DNA of 64,000 nt from CAIKMD01 sp963803265 (GCA_963803265.1 CAWDLZ010000010.1:184926-248925); one strand, 5' to 3'; numbered from the stretch's first letter, positions 1-10,521 are shown. Notes: a model not told the origin generated them from the letters alone. A program made the numbers and translations.

Positions 1-1743
1 TGCCGGCCGTGCTTTCCGTCACCATGGCGATCGGCGCCGAGCGTCTGGCCCAATTCAAGGCGATCGTCTCGCGCCTCGTCTCGATCGAAGAAATGGCGGG
101 CATGGACATGCTGTGCAGCGACAAGACCGGCACGCTGACCAAGAACGAGCTTACGCTGGGCGCTCCGGAGCCGGCGGCGGGCGTCACGCGCGACGATCTC
201 GTTCTGGCGGCGGCGCTGGCGTCGCGGCGCGACGCGCCTGACGCGATCGATGCCGCGATCCTCGCCGGCGCTCCCTCCAGCGAAGCCCTCGCTCCTTACG
301 CAGTGAAAGCCTTCCGACCCTTCGATCCCGTCGCGAAGCGGGCCGAGGCGGACATCGAGCATGATGGCAAGTCGCTTCAAGGTCGCCAAGGGTGCCCCGC
401 AAGTGATCGTCGATCTCTGCGAGCCGAGCAGCGAGGAGCGGCGAGCGATTGACACCGCCGTCGATCGCGATGCGGGCCAAGGGATTCCGCACCCTGGGCG
501 TCGCGCGGACCGATCCAGCCGGCAAGTGGCGATTCCTCGGGCTCCTGCCGCTGTTCGATCCGCCACGCGACGATTGCGCGGAGACCATCGCGAAGACCCG
601 CTCGATGGGCGTTGACGTCAAGATGGTGACTGGCGATCACGAGGCGATCGCCAGAGAGATCGCCGGCCAGCTCAAGCTCGGGCAGAACATCGTCGTCGCG
701 GATAGCGTCTTCGGGCATGATGGCGCGGGCCCGGAGCTCGCGCGCATCCTCGCCGCCGATGGCTTCGCGCGCGTCTTTCCCGAGCACAAGTTCAAGATCG
801 TCAAGGCGCTGCAGAGCGCCGGCCACATCGTCGGCATGACCGGCGACGGCGTGAACGACGCGCCGGCCTTGAAGCAGGCCGATGTCGGTATCGCGGTCAG
901 CGGGGCGACGGATGCGGCGCGTGCCGCCGCCGACCTCGTCTTGACGGCGCCTGGCCTCTCGGTGATCACCACGGCGATCGAGGAGGCCCGCCGCATCTTC
1001 GAGCGGATGACCGGCTACGCGATCTATCGGATCGCGGAGACGACGCGCGTTCTGTTGTTCATGACGGCTAGCATCCTGGTCTTCAATTTCTATCCGGTTA
1101 CCGCGATCATGATCGTGTTGCTGGCGCTGCTCAACGACCTTCCGATCATGATGATCGCCTACGACAACGCGCCGGTGGCGAAATTGCCAGTCCGCTGGGA
1201 CATGCATCGCGTTCTCACGGTCGCATCCGCACTCGGCATCTTCGGCGTTTTCAGCAGCTTCGGGGTTTTCTGGATCGCTAGCGGACTATCTCGGATCTGG
1301 CGCCTCCGCTAGTCCAGTCGCTGGTTTTCCTGAAGCTGCTCGTTGCGGGACACATGACGATCTATCTCACTCGGAACAAGGGGCCAATTTGGGAGCGGCC
1401 ATGGCCGAGCTGGAAGCTCGTCGTTCCATGCGAGACGACCCAGCTCGTCGGCACGCTTGGCGTGGTCTATGGCTGGTTCATGGCGCCCACCGGGTGGCCG
1501 CTCGCGCTCATGGTCTGGGGCTACGCATTGGTATTTTTCATTCTCGGTAGCGCGGTCAAGATCGGCGCCTATCGAACTCTTGGAACACCGCGCTCCCAGC
1601 CAAGCGCGTCATCTCCACCGCGTCGAAAAGCACGTCGGGGCGGGAGCCTGACCGGCGGTGGCGGCAAGCGCGTCGCCTTTTCCAATACTGCGATAAATGG
1701 AGTGGAGGATGAAACATATCCTGGTGGCTACGGATGGATCTGA
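1..1743 (+). pseudogene. P-type (P3A) plasma-membrane H+-ATPase, 5'-truncated by window and frameshifted
   Basis: C-terminal two thirds of a P-type cation ATPase that would use ATP to pump protons across the inner membrane. The phosphorylation motif DKTGTLTKNE lies at about 121-150. Further on are MVTGDH and the hinge motif GDGVNDAPALKQAD (about 841-885), followed by hydrophobic C-terminal helices. The coding sense moves through three frames, with shifts near 374, 463 and 1280, so no single ORF spans it. Each shift can be repaired by one base, and the last frame runs to a stop at 1743, past the start of the next gene. The family assignment is firm. Whether the breaks are real or consensus errors cannot be told here. 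The start lies outside the window. Confidence 0.8.
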
Positions 1744-2146
1744 TAGCGCGGGTCGCGCCGTCGATTATGCCGCGCGTTTGGCGAAGACCCATGGTGCCGA
1801 CCTCTTGATCGTGAATGTCATCGGCGGCTACGGACTGCCGGACAAAGTGTTACTGAGCTTCACGCAAGGGCAGCAAGTCTGGCTGACCGAGCTGCTCGCA
1901 TCTTTATCGGCGGAAACCCTGACAAAGGCGCGAGACCGTGCGCGGAGCGCCGGTGTCACGATGATCCGGCTGGAATCGCGCAAGGGCGACGTGGCGCAGA
2001 CGATCATCGAAATCGCGCAAGAAAAAGAGGCGGATCTTATCGTCGTCGGCAAGCGCGGCACCGGGATTATCGCTGGGCTGCTGCTCGGCAGCGTCGCGCA
2101 AAAGCTTGTGAGTATCGCGCCCCTGCCGGTTGCCGTCGTCCCCTGA
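1709..2146 (+). CDS. universal stress protein (UspA family)
   Basis: Protein of 145 residues starting MKHILVATDGS, the usual UspA N-terminus. A GGAG at 1699-1702 with 6-nt spacing favours this ATG over the in-frame ATG at 1697. The C-terminal nucleotide-binding signature is seen as VVGKRGTGIIAGLLLGS followed by a PVAVVP end, so ATP binding is likely. UspA proteins are cytoplasmic and accumulate under stress; the specific role is unknown. It directly follows the broken ATPase and may have shared its transcript. Confidence 0.9.
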   Translation: MKHILVATDGSDSAGRAVDYAARLAKTHGADLLIVNVIGGYGLPDKVLLSFTQGQQVWLTELLASLSAETLTKARDRARSAGVTMIRLESRKGDVAQTIIEIAQEKEADLIVVGKRGTGIIAGLLLGSVAQKLVSIAPLPVAVVP

Positions 2147-2319
2147 TCCGGGATCGCCGATCGTTTTATTGCCGGGCGTTCTCAAGAAAGAGCGCCCGAA
2201 ACGACCGACCGGCGGTCCTCGTCACCATCGCCTCTGTGCCCGGCGGCCACGGCGCGATCCCGACCATTGGCCGTGTATGTTTGAAAGGGACAGTCATGCC
2301 GGAGAAGCTTTCCGTCAAA

Positions 2320-2640
2320 TCGTCCGAACCTTCGCTAACGAGCGTCCCGGCGTTCTGGCCGATGGCGATGGCGGCGAGGCCGACGCCGAAGGCGATCGAA
2401 ATGAACACGATCACGCGCGGGATCCGGCCGGGCGAGAGCCCCGCGGCCGTATAAAGCGAATAACGAACGGCTCCGCCCGAGAAAGCGCCCAGGCCGACCG
2501 AGTTGCCGATGGCGAAACCGCAGAAAGAGGTAAGCAAAACTGTCTTCAACGGCGCCTGCGCGCGCATAGCGCAATCGGAAGAGATCATACCCGGCGAGGG
2601 CGAGATAGCTCAATGCCGTTGCGGCAAAGATCTGTGGCTT
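2320..2640 (-). pseudogene. fragment of MprF/lysyltransferase-type membrane protein
   Basis: Two adjoining minus-strand frames give ATALSYLALAGYD and then TSFCGFAIGNSVGLG with FSGGAVRYSLYTAAGL. These resemble the N-terminal transmembrane region of bifunctional phosphatidylglycerol lysyltransferases and related YbhN-type proteins. The homologous stretch is only about 100 residues, contains a frameshift near 2585 and has neither end of a normal gene. It is read as a decayed remnant. The strand is opposite to both neighbours. Confidence 0.55.
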
Positions 2641-2809
2641 TTCTCGTCCTTTTCCCGACGGGCGCGCCGGAAAATGGCGCGGATGCAAGTCAGGCTCCTC
2701 AAAGAAGCAAAAGTATAAGTATATGGCCTTTTGGATTGACCGACTAATCTCCCGTGATTAATCTGGAGCAACAGTCGGCGCGGCGCGCAAAATAGAAAAT
2801 TGGGGAGGC

Positions 2810-4993
2810 ATGAGCTACTACATCGGCACCGATATCGGCGGAACCTTCACCGATCTCGTCATGCTCTCCGACAAGGGTGAAGTCACGATCGTGAAGGCGC
2901 CGACGACGCCCGATGATCGCACGCGCGGCGTTCTCGACGCCCTCGATCTCGCGGCCAAAGGCGAGGGCCTCGATCCCAAGGCTCTGGTCGATGACCTGGC
3001 CTATTTCGCCCACGGCACGACCGCCGCAACCAATGCCTTCATCGAGCGCAAGGGTGTCAAGACCGGGCTCCTGACGACGCTCGGTTTCGCCGACGTTCTT
3101 GCCATCCAGCGATGTATGGCGAGCTGGGCCGGACTCGCGGATCACGAGATCGCGCATTATTCCACGCGCTCGATCCCGCCGCCGATCATCGCGCGCGCGC
3201 TGATCGAGGAGATCGATGAGCGTGTTGACTACCGCGGCCGGGTCATCGTCCCGCTCGATGAAACCACCGCACGCGCCAGCATTCGCCGCCTCGTCGCCGC
3301 GGGCGTCGAGGCGATTGCAATCATGCTGCTGTGGTCGTTCCGGAATCCCGCGCACGAGCAGCGGCTTGAGCAAATTGTCAAGGAACAAGCACCGAACGTC
3401 TTCGTCACCATCAGCTCTTCCCTCATTCCCGTGCTCGGGGAATACGAGCGCGTCTCGACCACTGCGATCAATTCCTATCTCGGCCCGGTGATTTATCGCT
3501 ACATCAATGGGCTCGAGCAGTCGATGCGCCGCTATGGCTACAAGGGGCCGGTCTCGATCATGGAATCGGGCGGCGGCGTCCTGCCGGCCTCGGAGGCGGC
3601 GCTCCAGGCCGCTAATCTCCTGACCTCGGGCCCGGCCGGCGGCGTGCTGGCCTCGCAAAAGCTCGGCGAGCAACTGGGCTTCAAGAACATCATTACCGCC
3701 GACATGGGTGGGACGAGCTTCGATGTCGGCTTGATCGTCAATGGCGAGCCGGAATTGCAGACACTGCGCGAGGTCGGCCGCTTTCATGTGGCGCTGCCCT
3801 CCATCAAGGTCACGGCGATCGGCGCCGGAGGCGGCTCGCTCGCGCGCATCCATGCCGGCCATCTGACCGTCGGTCCGGAAAGCGCCGGCTCGATTCCCGG
3901 ACCTGCCTGCTATGGTCGCGGCGGAACCGAGCCGACCATCACGGACGCGGATGTCGTGCTTGGCATCATCGATCCCGCCTATTTCCTCGGCGGCAACATG
4001 AGCATCGACATCGAGAAGGCCAAGGCCGCGATCGACGAACACATCGCCAAGCCGCTTGGCCTCGATCTGCACGAGGCCGCGGCCGGGATTCGCGAAGTCG
4101 CCAACAACAAGATGGCCGACCTTTTACGCCGGGTCACCACGCGGGCTGGCCATGACCCGCGGAATTTCGTTATTTGCGCCTATGGCGGGGCGGGCCCGAC
4201 GCACGCCCACCAATTCGCCTCGATCGCAGGAATTACGACGGCGCTGATCCCGACCACGGCCTCGGGCCATTCGGCCTTCGGCGCGGTGACGGCCGATCGG
4301 CACCGCTCTTTCTCGCTCGCCTTCGGCCATCACACGCCGCCCAGCTTCAAGCGTGCCTCCGATCATGTGGACATCCCGGCGCTGAACGAGGGCTTCGAGA
4401 AGCTTGAAGTCCGCTGCCGCGACGCGCTCGGGCCGGAGGCGAGGATCGATCGCTTCATCGGCATGCTGTTCCGGCAGCAGGTCCACGAAGTTTTCGTCGA
4501 AGTGCCGAGCAAGGTCTTGGAACCCGCCGATGTCGACGCGCTGGCCGACCGGTTTCAGGAGAAATACGAGCGGCTCTACGGCAAGGGTTCGGCGCTGCGC
4601 GGCTCTGGCGTCGAATTCACGACGCTGAGGACTGAAGTCACCTTACCGGTGCCGAAGCCGCGTCCCACGGCGCTTGAGCCGAAAAGCGCGAAGCCCGAGC
4701 CAATAGCTACGCGCCCTGTCTATTTCTATCGCGCCGGCTTCCACGAAGCCACGGTCTATCGCTCGAACGATCTTGGAGCGGGCCATACGATCGCAGGACC
4801 GGCCATCGTCGAGCGGCCGGATACCACCGTCGTCGTTGGGATCGGCCAAAGCCTCGAGATCGAGCGGTACGGCAACATGATCATCCGCCTCGCTTCGAGG
4901 GGAGCGACACTGACATGGACGACGTCAGGTCGCCCGGTTCGGGGATTTACACCTATGAGCGAGTCGCGGTCGATCCGATCACCTTCGAGGTGA
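2810..4993 (+). CDS. HyuA-type hydantoinase / acetone-carboxylase beta-like subunit
   Basis: Protein of 727 residues starting GTDIGGTFTD, the nucleotide-binding N-terminus of the hydantoinase A/oxoprolinase family. A second glycine-rich region (ADMGGTSFD, about residue 300) belongs to the same actin-like ATPase fold. Length and order fit HyuA/AcxA proteins, which use ATP to activate the substrate for ring opening or carboxylation. A GGGGAGG lies just upstream of the ATG. The 3' end overlaps the next gene by 79 bp, which suggests translational coupling. The partner carries an acetone-carboxylase gamma-like tail, so a carboxylase is at least as likely as a hydantoinase or oxoprolinase. The substrate is not known. 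Confidence 0.85.
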   Translation: MSYYIGTDIGGTFTDLVMLSDKGEVTIVKAPTTPDDRTRGVLDALDLAAKGEGLDPKALVDDLAYFAHGTTAATNAFIERKGVKTGLLTTLGFADVLAIQRCMASWAGLADHEIAHYSTRSIPPPIIARALIEEIDERVDYRGRVIVPLDETTARASIRRLVAAGVEAIAIMLLWSFRNPAHEQRLEQIVKEQAPNVFVTISSSLIPVLGEYERVSTTAINSYLGPVIYRYINGLEQSMRRYGYKGPVSIMESGGGVLPASEAALQAANLLTSGPAGGVLASQKLGEQLGFKNIITADMGGTSFDVGLIVNGEPELQTLREVGRFHVALPSIKVTAIGAGGGSLARIHAGHLTVGPESAGSIPGPACYGRGGTEPTITDADVVLGIIDPAYFLGGNMSIDIEKAKAAIDEHIAKPLGLDLHEAAAGIREVANNKMADLLRRVTTRAGHDPRNFVICAYGGAGPTHAHQFASIAGITTALIPTTASGHSAFGAVTADRHRSFSLAFGHHTPPSFKRASDHVDIPALNEGFEKLEVRCRDALGPEARIDRFIGMLFRQQVHEVFVEVPSKVLEPADVDALADRFQEKYERLYGKGSALRGSGVEFTTLRTEVTLPVPKPRPTALEPKSAKPEPIATRPVYFYRAGFHEATVYRSNDLGAGHTIAGPAIVERPDTTVVVGIGQSLEIERYGNMIIRLASRGATLTWTTSGRPVRGFTPMSESRSIRSPSR

Positions 4994-7116
4994 TCCATCA
5001 CCGTCTCATTTCGATTAGCGAGGAGCAGGCTGCGACGCTGTCGGCCATTTCGGGCTCGCCCCTCGTCAATGACGCGACCGATTTCAACACCGGCATCTTC
5101 CGCGCCCACGGCGAGATCGTGACGATTGGCAAGACCGTGCTCTTTCACGCGGCCTCGGTCGCCGAGATGGTCAAGCACATCATAGCCGATTGCAGCGTCA
5201 CCCCCGGCATCCGTCCAGGCGACATGTTCCTGGTCAATCACCCGTACAAGGGCGCGCTTCACCCGCCGGATTTCGGCCTCGTCGCTCCGGCCTTCCACGG
5301 CAACCAGCTGATCGGCTGGGTCGGCGTATGCTCGCATCAGATCGATGTCGGCGGGTTGTTCGGTACGGAAGCGACCGAGGTCTATCAGGAAGGGATTCTG
5401 GTCCCGCCCCTACGCGTCGTGGAGAACGACGAGTTCCGTTCCGACATGTTGGCGCTGGTGCTCGGTATGTCGCGTCTCCCGGTTAATATGAGCCTCGATT
5501 TCCGCGGCATGATGGCGGCCAATCGCGTGGCGCTGCGCCGGCTCGAGGAAACCGTGGATCAATATGGGATCGACACCGTGCTCTCGGTCATGGACAGCGC
5601 AATCGATATTTCCGAGAAGGCGGTGCGCGCGCGGCTGCGCGAACTGCCCGACGGTATCTACCGCGCCCAGGTCTTCCTCGATCACGACGGCGTACAGAAC
5701 AAGCTCTACCGCATCCATGTCGAGATGACGAAGACGGACGATCACCTGACGCTCGATTTCTCGAAATCCGCGGATCAGGCGCCGCGTTTCATGAATTGCA
5801 CGGAGTTGGGACTTTTGGCCGGTATCCGTGCCGGGATGCTGCCGATCCTCGCTTACGATCTACCTTGGAACGAAGGCGTGTTCCGTCCAATGGAGGTCAT
5901 CGCGCGTCCGGGCTCGATCGTCTCGGCGAAATTTCCGGCGCCTGTGGGGCAGGGACCCATTGGCGCGATGTGGCTCGTGGAAACGACGGTCACGGAAGTG
6001 CTCTCGAAGCTTGTCGCCTCGAGCGCCAAGTATATCGGCGAGGCGCAGGCCGCGCCCAATGGCGGCCCGGATACCTTTAACCTTCAAGGCCGCAACCAGT
6101 ATGGCGAGCCCAATCGCGGCGCCAGCCTCGACCAGGTCTATGTCGGCGGCGGCGCCTACGCTCACCGCGACGGGCTGAGCCCGCAAGGGCATCGTCATAT
6201 CCCGGCGATCCGGCTGCAGAATATCGAGCGCGCCGAAAACAATACGCCGCTCCTCTATCTCTTCCGCAAATTCCTGTGCGACACCGCTGGGCCAGGGCGT
6301 CAGCGCGGCGGCGTCAGCGTCGGCCATGGCTACATCCTGCACGACGTCGAGCAGATGGATGTGCGGTTCTCATGCCATTGCTACGAATCGCCCTGCTCTC
6401 TCGGTCTCTATGGCGGCTATCCCAGCGCCTGCAACACCCGGCGTTTCAGCCGCAACTCGAATATCCGCGCCCAGATCGCGGCCGGTCACATGCCGCGCGA
6501 CATGTTGACGCTTGGCGGTGAGCTGCCGACCTTTCCGGCAAAGATGACCAAGCCCGACCTGTTCACCAAGAACGACGTCTTTGAGAATGGGCCGAGCGCC
6601 GGCGCCGGATGGGGCGATCCGATCGAACGCGACCCGGCCGAGGTCGCCCACGACGTCCGCTTCGGCATGGTGTCGATCGCGGCCGCGCGGGACATCTATG
6701 GCGTCGTTCTGGCACCCCAGGGCGACGCCGACGCAAAGGCGACCGAGGCGCGGCGCGCGGATATGCGCGCCGAGCGTTTATGCTGGAAGGCCGAGCGAAG
6801 GCTCAAGGACGCACCGGCCAAGGACGCTCAGGGCGAGGAACTGGCGCTGGCCGGCGATCGCGCCTCGGTGCAGAAGATCGGCGGGCGCGCGTATTACCGC
6901 TGCGCTTGCGGTACCTGCATTGCGCCGGCGGAAGAGAATTGGAAAAACTATGCGCTACAGGCGAATACCACGGCAGCAGAGCTTGGCCCGCGCATCGCGC
7001 TTCATGCCGAGCTCGAAGCCAAGCGCTATGCCTGCCCCGGCTGCGGCCGGCTGCACGCCATCGAAATAAAGCTCAAGAACGATCCAGCGCTGTTCGATTG
7101 CGAATTTAAGCTCTGA
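4915..7116 (+). CDS. HyuB-type subunit fused to an acetone-carboxylase gamma-like zinc domain
   Basis: Protein of 733 residues. About residues 15-590 are a hydantoinase B/oxoprolinase domain (DPITFEVIHHRL, NHPYKGALHPPD, GGGAYAHRDG). After a charged linker the last roughly 75 residues hold two cysteine pairs, RCACGTC near residue 663 and YACPGCG near residue 705. The spacing (including AEENWKNYAL) resembles the small gamma subunit of acetone carboxylases, normally a separate gene. HyuA, HyuB and the gamma domain would make one complete cytoplasmic enzyme from two genes. It overlaps hyuA and is followed 11 bp later by a hydrolase. The family call is firm. The gamma-domain call rests on pattern and length, and the substrate is not known. 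Confidence 0.82.
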   Translation: MDDVRSPGSGIYTYERVAVDPITFEVIHHRLISISEEQAATLSAISGSPLVNDATDFNTGIFRAHGEIVTIGKTVLFHAASVAEMVKHIIADCSVTPGIRPGDMFLVNHPYKGALHPPDFGLVAPAFHGNQLIGWVGVCSHQIDVGGLFGTEATEVYQEGILVPPLRVVENDEFRSDMLALVLGMSRLPVNMSLDFRGMMAANRVALRRLEETVDQYGIDTVLSVMDSAIDISEKAVRARLRELPDGIYRAQVFLDHDGVQNKLYRIHVEMTKTDDHLTLDFSKSADQAPRFMNCTELGLLAGIRAGMLPILAYDLPWNEGVFRPMEVIARPGSIVSAKFPAPVGQGPIGAMWLVETTVTEVLSKLVASSAKYIGEAQAAPNGGPDTFNLQGRNQYGEPNRGASLDQVYVGGGAYAHRDGLSPQGHRHIPAIRLQNIERAENNTPLLYLFRKFLCDTAGPGRQRGGVSVGHGYILHDVEQMDVRFSCHCYESPCSLGLYGGYPSACNTRRFSRNSNIRAQIAAGHMPRDMLTLGGELPTFPAKMTKPDLFTKNDVFENGPSAGAGWGDPIERDPAEVAHDVRFGMVSIAAARDIYGVVLAPQGDADAKATEARRADMRAERLCWKAERRLKDAPAKDAQGEELALAGDRASVQKIGGRAYYRCACGTCIAPAEENWKNYALQANTTAAELGPRIALHAELEAKRYACPGCGRLHAIEIKLKNDPALFDCEFKL

Positions 7117-7127
7117 GAGGGACTGCG

Positions 7128-7943
7128 ATGCCCGAGGCCTATATCATTCCGCTGCCGCCGCGTTGGGAACGCGACCTCGATTGCGGCTGGGTCGAGTTCA
7201 AGAGCGGCAAGGACGACATCCGCGGCTATTTTGCCAAGCCGAAAGGGCGGCGCGACCTGCCGGGGATTGTGATGGTCCACGAAAACTTGGGCGTTATCGA
7301 GCACCGCCAGGACGTGACGCGCCGCCTAGCGAAGGCAGGCTACGCCACGCTGACGGTCGATCTTTATAGCCGCATCGGCGGCCAGTCACCGCGCGACTTC
7401 AAAACTCCCGAAGAGCGCCGCATAAAGGCGTTCCTCGCGATGCCGGACGAGCAGGTCATTCCCGACCTCGAGGCCGGATGCCGTTATCTCGAATCGCTGC
7501 CCGAGGTCAACGGCAGCCGATTGGGTGCCATCGGCTATTGCTCGGGCGGCGGCCTGCTTTATGGCTGGGTGCTGGGCAACAGCACGAACATCAAATGCGC
7601 CGTGGTGTTCTACGGCTCGACCGGCTTGCGCGGGGAATCGCGGCCCGACGGCAAGGATCTCGATCGAATTCCATCGGCGCCGAAGCTGCAATGCCCCATA
7701 GAAATCCATCAAGGCGAGGCGGATCGCCTCTTAGAGAGCGCGCGCAAGATGGCGGAGGCGCTCAAGCGCACGGCGCACCGGGTCGAGTTCTATACCTATC
7801 CGGGCGCCGAGCACGCTTATCACGACGACACCCACCCGGCCTATCACGAGGCGGCTTCGCGCGCGAGTTGGGAACGCACGCTGGCGTTTTTCGCGCATCA
7901 CCTCTCGGGCGCGAAACTTGCCCATGCCGCCGCGGGAGACTGA
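7128..7943 (+). CDS. dienelactone hydrolase family protein
   Basis: Protein of 271 residues with the dienelactone-hydrolase arrangement: VMVHENLG after the first strands (the Glu that positions the nucleophile), a cysteine nucleophile in GYCSGG, an acidic residue in QGEADRL and a histidine in PGAEHAYHDD. These give a Cys-Asp-His triad in an alpha/beta-hydrolase fold. Known members hydrolyse dienelactones in chlorocatechol and related routes, but many have other ester substrates. A GAGAGG lies before the ATG, and it follows hyuB by 11 bp, so it is probably in the same operon. Confidence 0.85.
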   Translation: MPEAYIIPLPPRWERDLDCGWVEFKSGKDDIRGYFAKPKGRRDLPGIVMVHENLGVIEHRQDVTRRLAKAGYATLTVDLYSRIGGQSPRDFKTPEERRIKAFLAMPDEQVIPDLEAGCRYLESLPEVNGSRLGAIGYCSGGGLLYGWVLGNSTNIKCAVVFYGSTGLRGESRPDGKDLDRIPSAPKLQCPIEIHQGEADRLLESARKMAEALKRTAHRVEFYTYPGAEHAYHDDTHPAYHEAASRASWERTLAFFAHHLSGAKLAHAAAGD

Positions 7944-7997
7944 CCGGGCGGCAACGCAACTTGAGCATCACTCCATATAAACGAGGAGGATCGAACA

Positions 7998-8861
7998 ATG
8001 GCTAATTCCGTCATCCGCTCGCGCTGGGTCATGGCGAACGGCGTCAAGACGCATTATTCCGAATCGGGCAATGAGGGAAAGGTGCTGGTCGCCCTGCATG
8101 GCGGCGGGGCCGGCTCGTCCGGTGCGGCCGGGATGGCGCCGGTGATGGAGCGCCTGGCCGAAGAATTCTGGACGCTGGCGCCGGATTCCGTCGGCGGCTT
8201 CGGCCTGACCGATCCCTCGGCGCCCACGCCTTACGGCCTTCATGCCAGGGTCACGCATACCGCCGACTTCGTTGACGCCCTGTGCATCGACAAGTTCACG
8301 ATCCTCGGCAATTCGCAAGGCGCCTGGGCAGCGGCGCAATACGCCATCCTCCATCCCGATCGCATCGAGAAAGTTATCCTGGTGTCATCGCTGACCATCG
8401 CCGGCTCGCTCGGCATTCGGCAGGCGCCGACGGCCGCCATGAAGGCCCTGAACGATTATGACGGGACGCGCGAGGGCATGAAGCGGCTCCTGCAGGCGCT
8501 CATCATCGATCCGAAGCGCATCACCGACAAGCTGATCGACGATCGCCAGGCTGCGGCGACCCGGCCCGGCGCGCTCGAATCTTTCCGCGCGCTCGGCAAG
8601 GCCATTGCTGCGGTCCGCGACAATCCGCTGCTCTCGCTCCAGAACGACATGACCAAGACCCTGCCCGCGCTGACCAAGCTTATTCCAACCATTGTCCTCT
8701 GGGGCGAAGCCGACACTTTCGCGCTGCCGGAAACCGGCCGGCAGATCGAAAAGCTCATTCCGGACGCGAAGTTTCATTGGGTGCCGGGCGCGGGCCATCA
8801 GGTTCAAACCGACCAGCCTGACGCGGCGACCAAGATCATCCGCGACTTTCTGCGCTCGTGA
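7998..8861 (+). CDS. alpha/beta hydrolase, meta-cleavage-product hydrolase type
   Basis: Protein of 287 residues with the oxyanion-hole motif HGGGAGSSG (about residue 34), nucleophile elbow GNSQGAW (Ser near residue 103), an Asp in WGEADTF and a His in GAGHQVQ. Length and the HGGG-type oxyanion hole match BphD/XylF/MhpC-like C-C hydrolases, which cleave ring-fission products of extradiol dioxygenases. A LigB dioxygenase and an oxopentenoate hydratase lie downstream and would bracket this step. An AGGAGG precedes the ATG. Confidence 0.82.
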   Translation: MANSVIRSRWVMANGVKTHYSESGNEGKVLVALHGGGAGSSGAAGMAPVMERLAEEFWTLAPDSVGGFGLTDPSAPTPYGLHARVTHTADFVDALCIDKFTILGNSQGAWAAAQYAILHPDRIEKVILVSSLTIAGSLGIRQAPTAAMKALNDYDGTREGMKRLLQALIIDPKRITDKLIDDRQAAATRPGALESFRALGKAIAAVRDNPLLSLQNDMTKTLPALTKLIPTIVLWGEADTFALPETGRQIEKLIPDAKFHWVPGAGHQVQTDQPDAATKIIRDFLRS

Positions 8862-9708
8862 AGCCAATGCGGCCTGTGGCGGACGCGAGGATTCGTGCGA
8901 TGGCCGCTCCTGCTTCATCCGCGCCGAAATTGCGCCTGCGCGATTTGCGCAGGCGGTTCGCGGTGCGCGACCGTGAGTTCGAGGCGCTCGCCGGGGTGAG
9001 TCTCGACGTGGCGCCGGGCGAGTTTCTCGCCATCGTCGGCCCGTCAGGATGCGGCAAGACGACGCTGCTGCGGATCGTCGCGGAGCTCGAAACTCCGACC
9101 TCGGGCACCGTCGAGATCGCGCGCGAGCCGGGCGCGACCGGACCGCTCAACGCCATGGTGTTTCAGCAGGAATCGGTCTTCCCCTGGAAGAACGTGCGCG
9201 ACAACGCCGCCTTCGGTTCTCAAGGCGCGGGGCTTCGGCAGGCGCGAGCGCTATGCGATGGTCCAGCCGATCTTAGAGCTCGCCGGCCTCCAGGGGTTCG
9301 AGCCACGCGCTGCCCTATCAGCTCTCGGGCGGCATGAAGCAGCGAGTCGCGTTGGCCCGCGCCTTTGCGAACGATCCCGAAATCTTGCTGATGGACGAGC
9401 CCTTCGCCGCGCTCGACGAGCAAACCAAACTGGTCCTCCAGGGCGAGTTGCTGCGGATCTGGGAAAGATCGGGAAAGACCGTACTCTATGTCACTCATTC
9501 GATCGACGAGGCGATCACGCTTTCCGACCGGATTCTCGTCATGAGCGCGCGGCCGGGCCGCGTGAAAGAGCTCATTAACATTGCCCGCATCTTTCCGCGG
9601 CCACGCGATGTCGCCGCGGTCAAGTCGAGCCCAAAATACGGGGAGGTCTTCGGAGCGATCTGGGGTCAGCTGCGCGACGAGGTCGTCGCCGGAGTTGCGA
9701 CGGCATGA
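8858..9708 (+). pseudogene. ABC transporter ATP-binding protein (nitrate/sulfonate/NMT1 type), two frameshifts
   Basis: Walker A GPSGCGKTT is near 9043-9070, the Q-loop QQESVFPW near 9165, the signature LSGGMKQRVALARA near 9330, and Walker B LLMDEPFAALD follows. This is the standard ATPase of the SsuB/TauB/NrtD group. The reading frame changes near 9235 and again near 9305, so Walker A and the signature lie in different ORFs. The gene starts by overlapping the previous stop codon. With the permease and two binding proteins downstream it would form one importer. If the frameshifts are sequencing artefacts, it is an intact gene of about 283 residues. Confidence 0.85.
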
Positions 9709-10470
9709 GCAAACGGGCGCTCAATCGGATGCTTTCGATCCTGACCCCGATCTTCCTTATCGGTGCGTGGGAGGTCGCGGCGCTCACCGGCGCGATCGAC
9801 ACGCGGTTCTTCTCGTCGCCCCTCGCCATTGCCAGGGAATTCGCGGTGATGAGTCAATCCGGCGAGCTCTTCGACAACACGCTGATCAGCGTCAAGCGCA
9901 TTTTCATCGGATTCTCCATCGGCACAATATCGGGATTGGCACTGGGGCTTGGCATGGGGTTGTTCCCCGTCGTCAATGCGATCATGAAGCCGATTGTCGA
10001 TGCGACCTTCCCGATCCCGAAGGTCGGGTTGCTGCCATTGATGATCATCGTGTTCGGATTGGGCGAGGGCTCGAAATACGCGATCATCGCGATCGGCGTG
10101 GTTTATCTCGTGCCTCATCAACACCCTTGCGGGCGTGCGTCAGATCGAGCGGATCTATCTCGATGTCGGGCGGAATTACCATGCCAGCCGGATGATGATG
10201 TTCACCGACGTGGCGCTGCCGGGTGCGCTGCCGATGATCCTGGCGGGCATGAAAATCAGCATGGGCGTGTCGCTGATTCTCATCGTCGCGGCGGAATTGC
10301 TCGCGGCAAAAAGCGGGATCGGCTATCTGATCTGGACTACCTGGCAGGTCTTCGAGGTCGAAAAGATGTATGTCGGCCTCTTCATGGCGGCGGTTTTGGG
10401 CGTGTTCCTAACGGCGCTGCTCGATTGGCTCGAGAGAATTTTGATCCCCTGGAAGCCGGTTCATCATTGA
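9705..10470 (+). pseudogene. ABC transporter permease (SsuC/TauC type), one frameshift
   Basis: Inner-membrane permease. The first frame covers an N-terminal helix and the first half of the transmembrane region, to VVYLV near 10110. The second frame covers YLDVGRNYHASR, the membrane EAA loop and the last helices, ending IPWKPVHH. Removing one C in GTGCCTC near 10112 joins the halves as VVYLVLINTLAGVRQIE. The start overlaps the end of the ATPase gene. The closest functional guess is uptake of a small aromatic or related organic anion, from context only. Confidence 0.85.
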
Positions 10471-10521
10471 TTGGCTGCGCCTCGGGGCCCGTGTGGGTTG
10501 GGAAGAAGATGAGGGGAGTGG

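Noticed and set aside
2744..4072. 442-residue open frame antisense to the HyuA-like gene
   Set aside because: Arginine- and aspartate-rich shadow of a high-GC gene with no family pattern; the + strand has clear conserved motifs.
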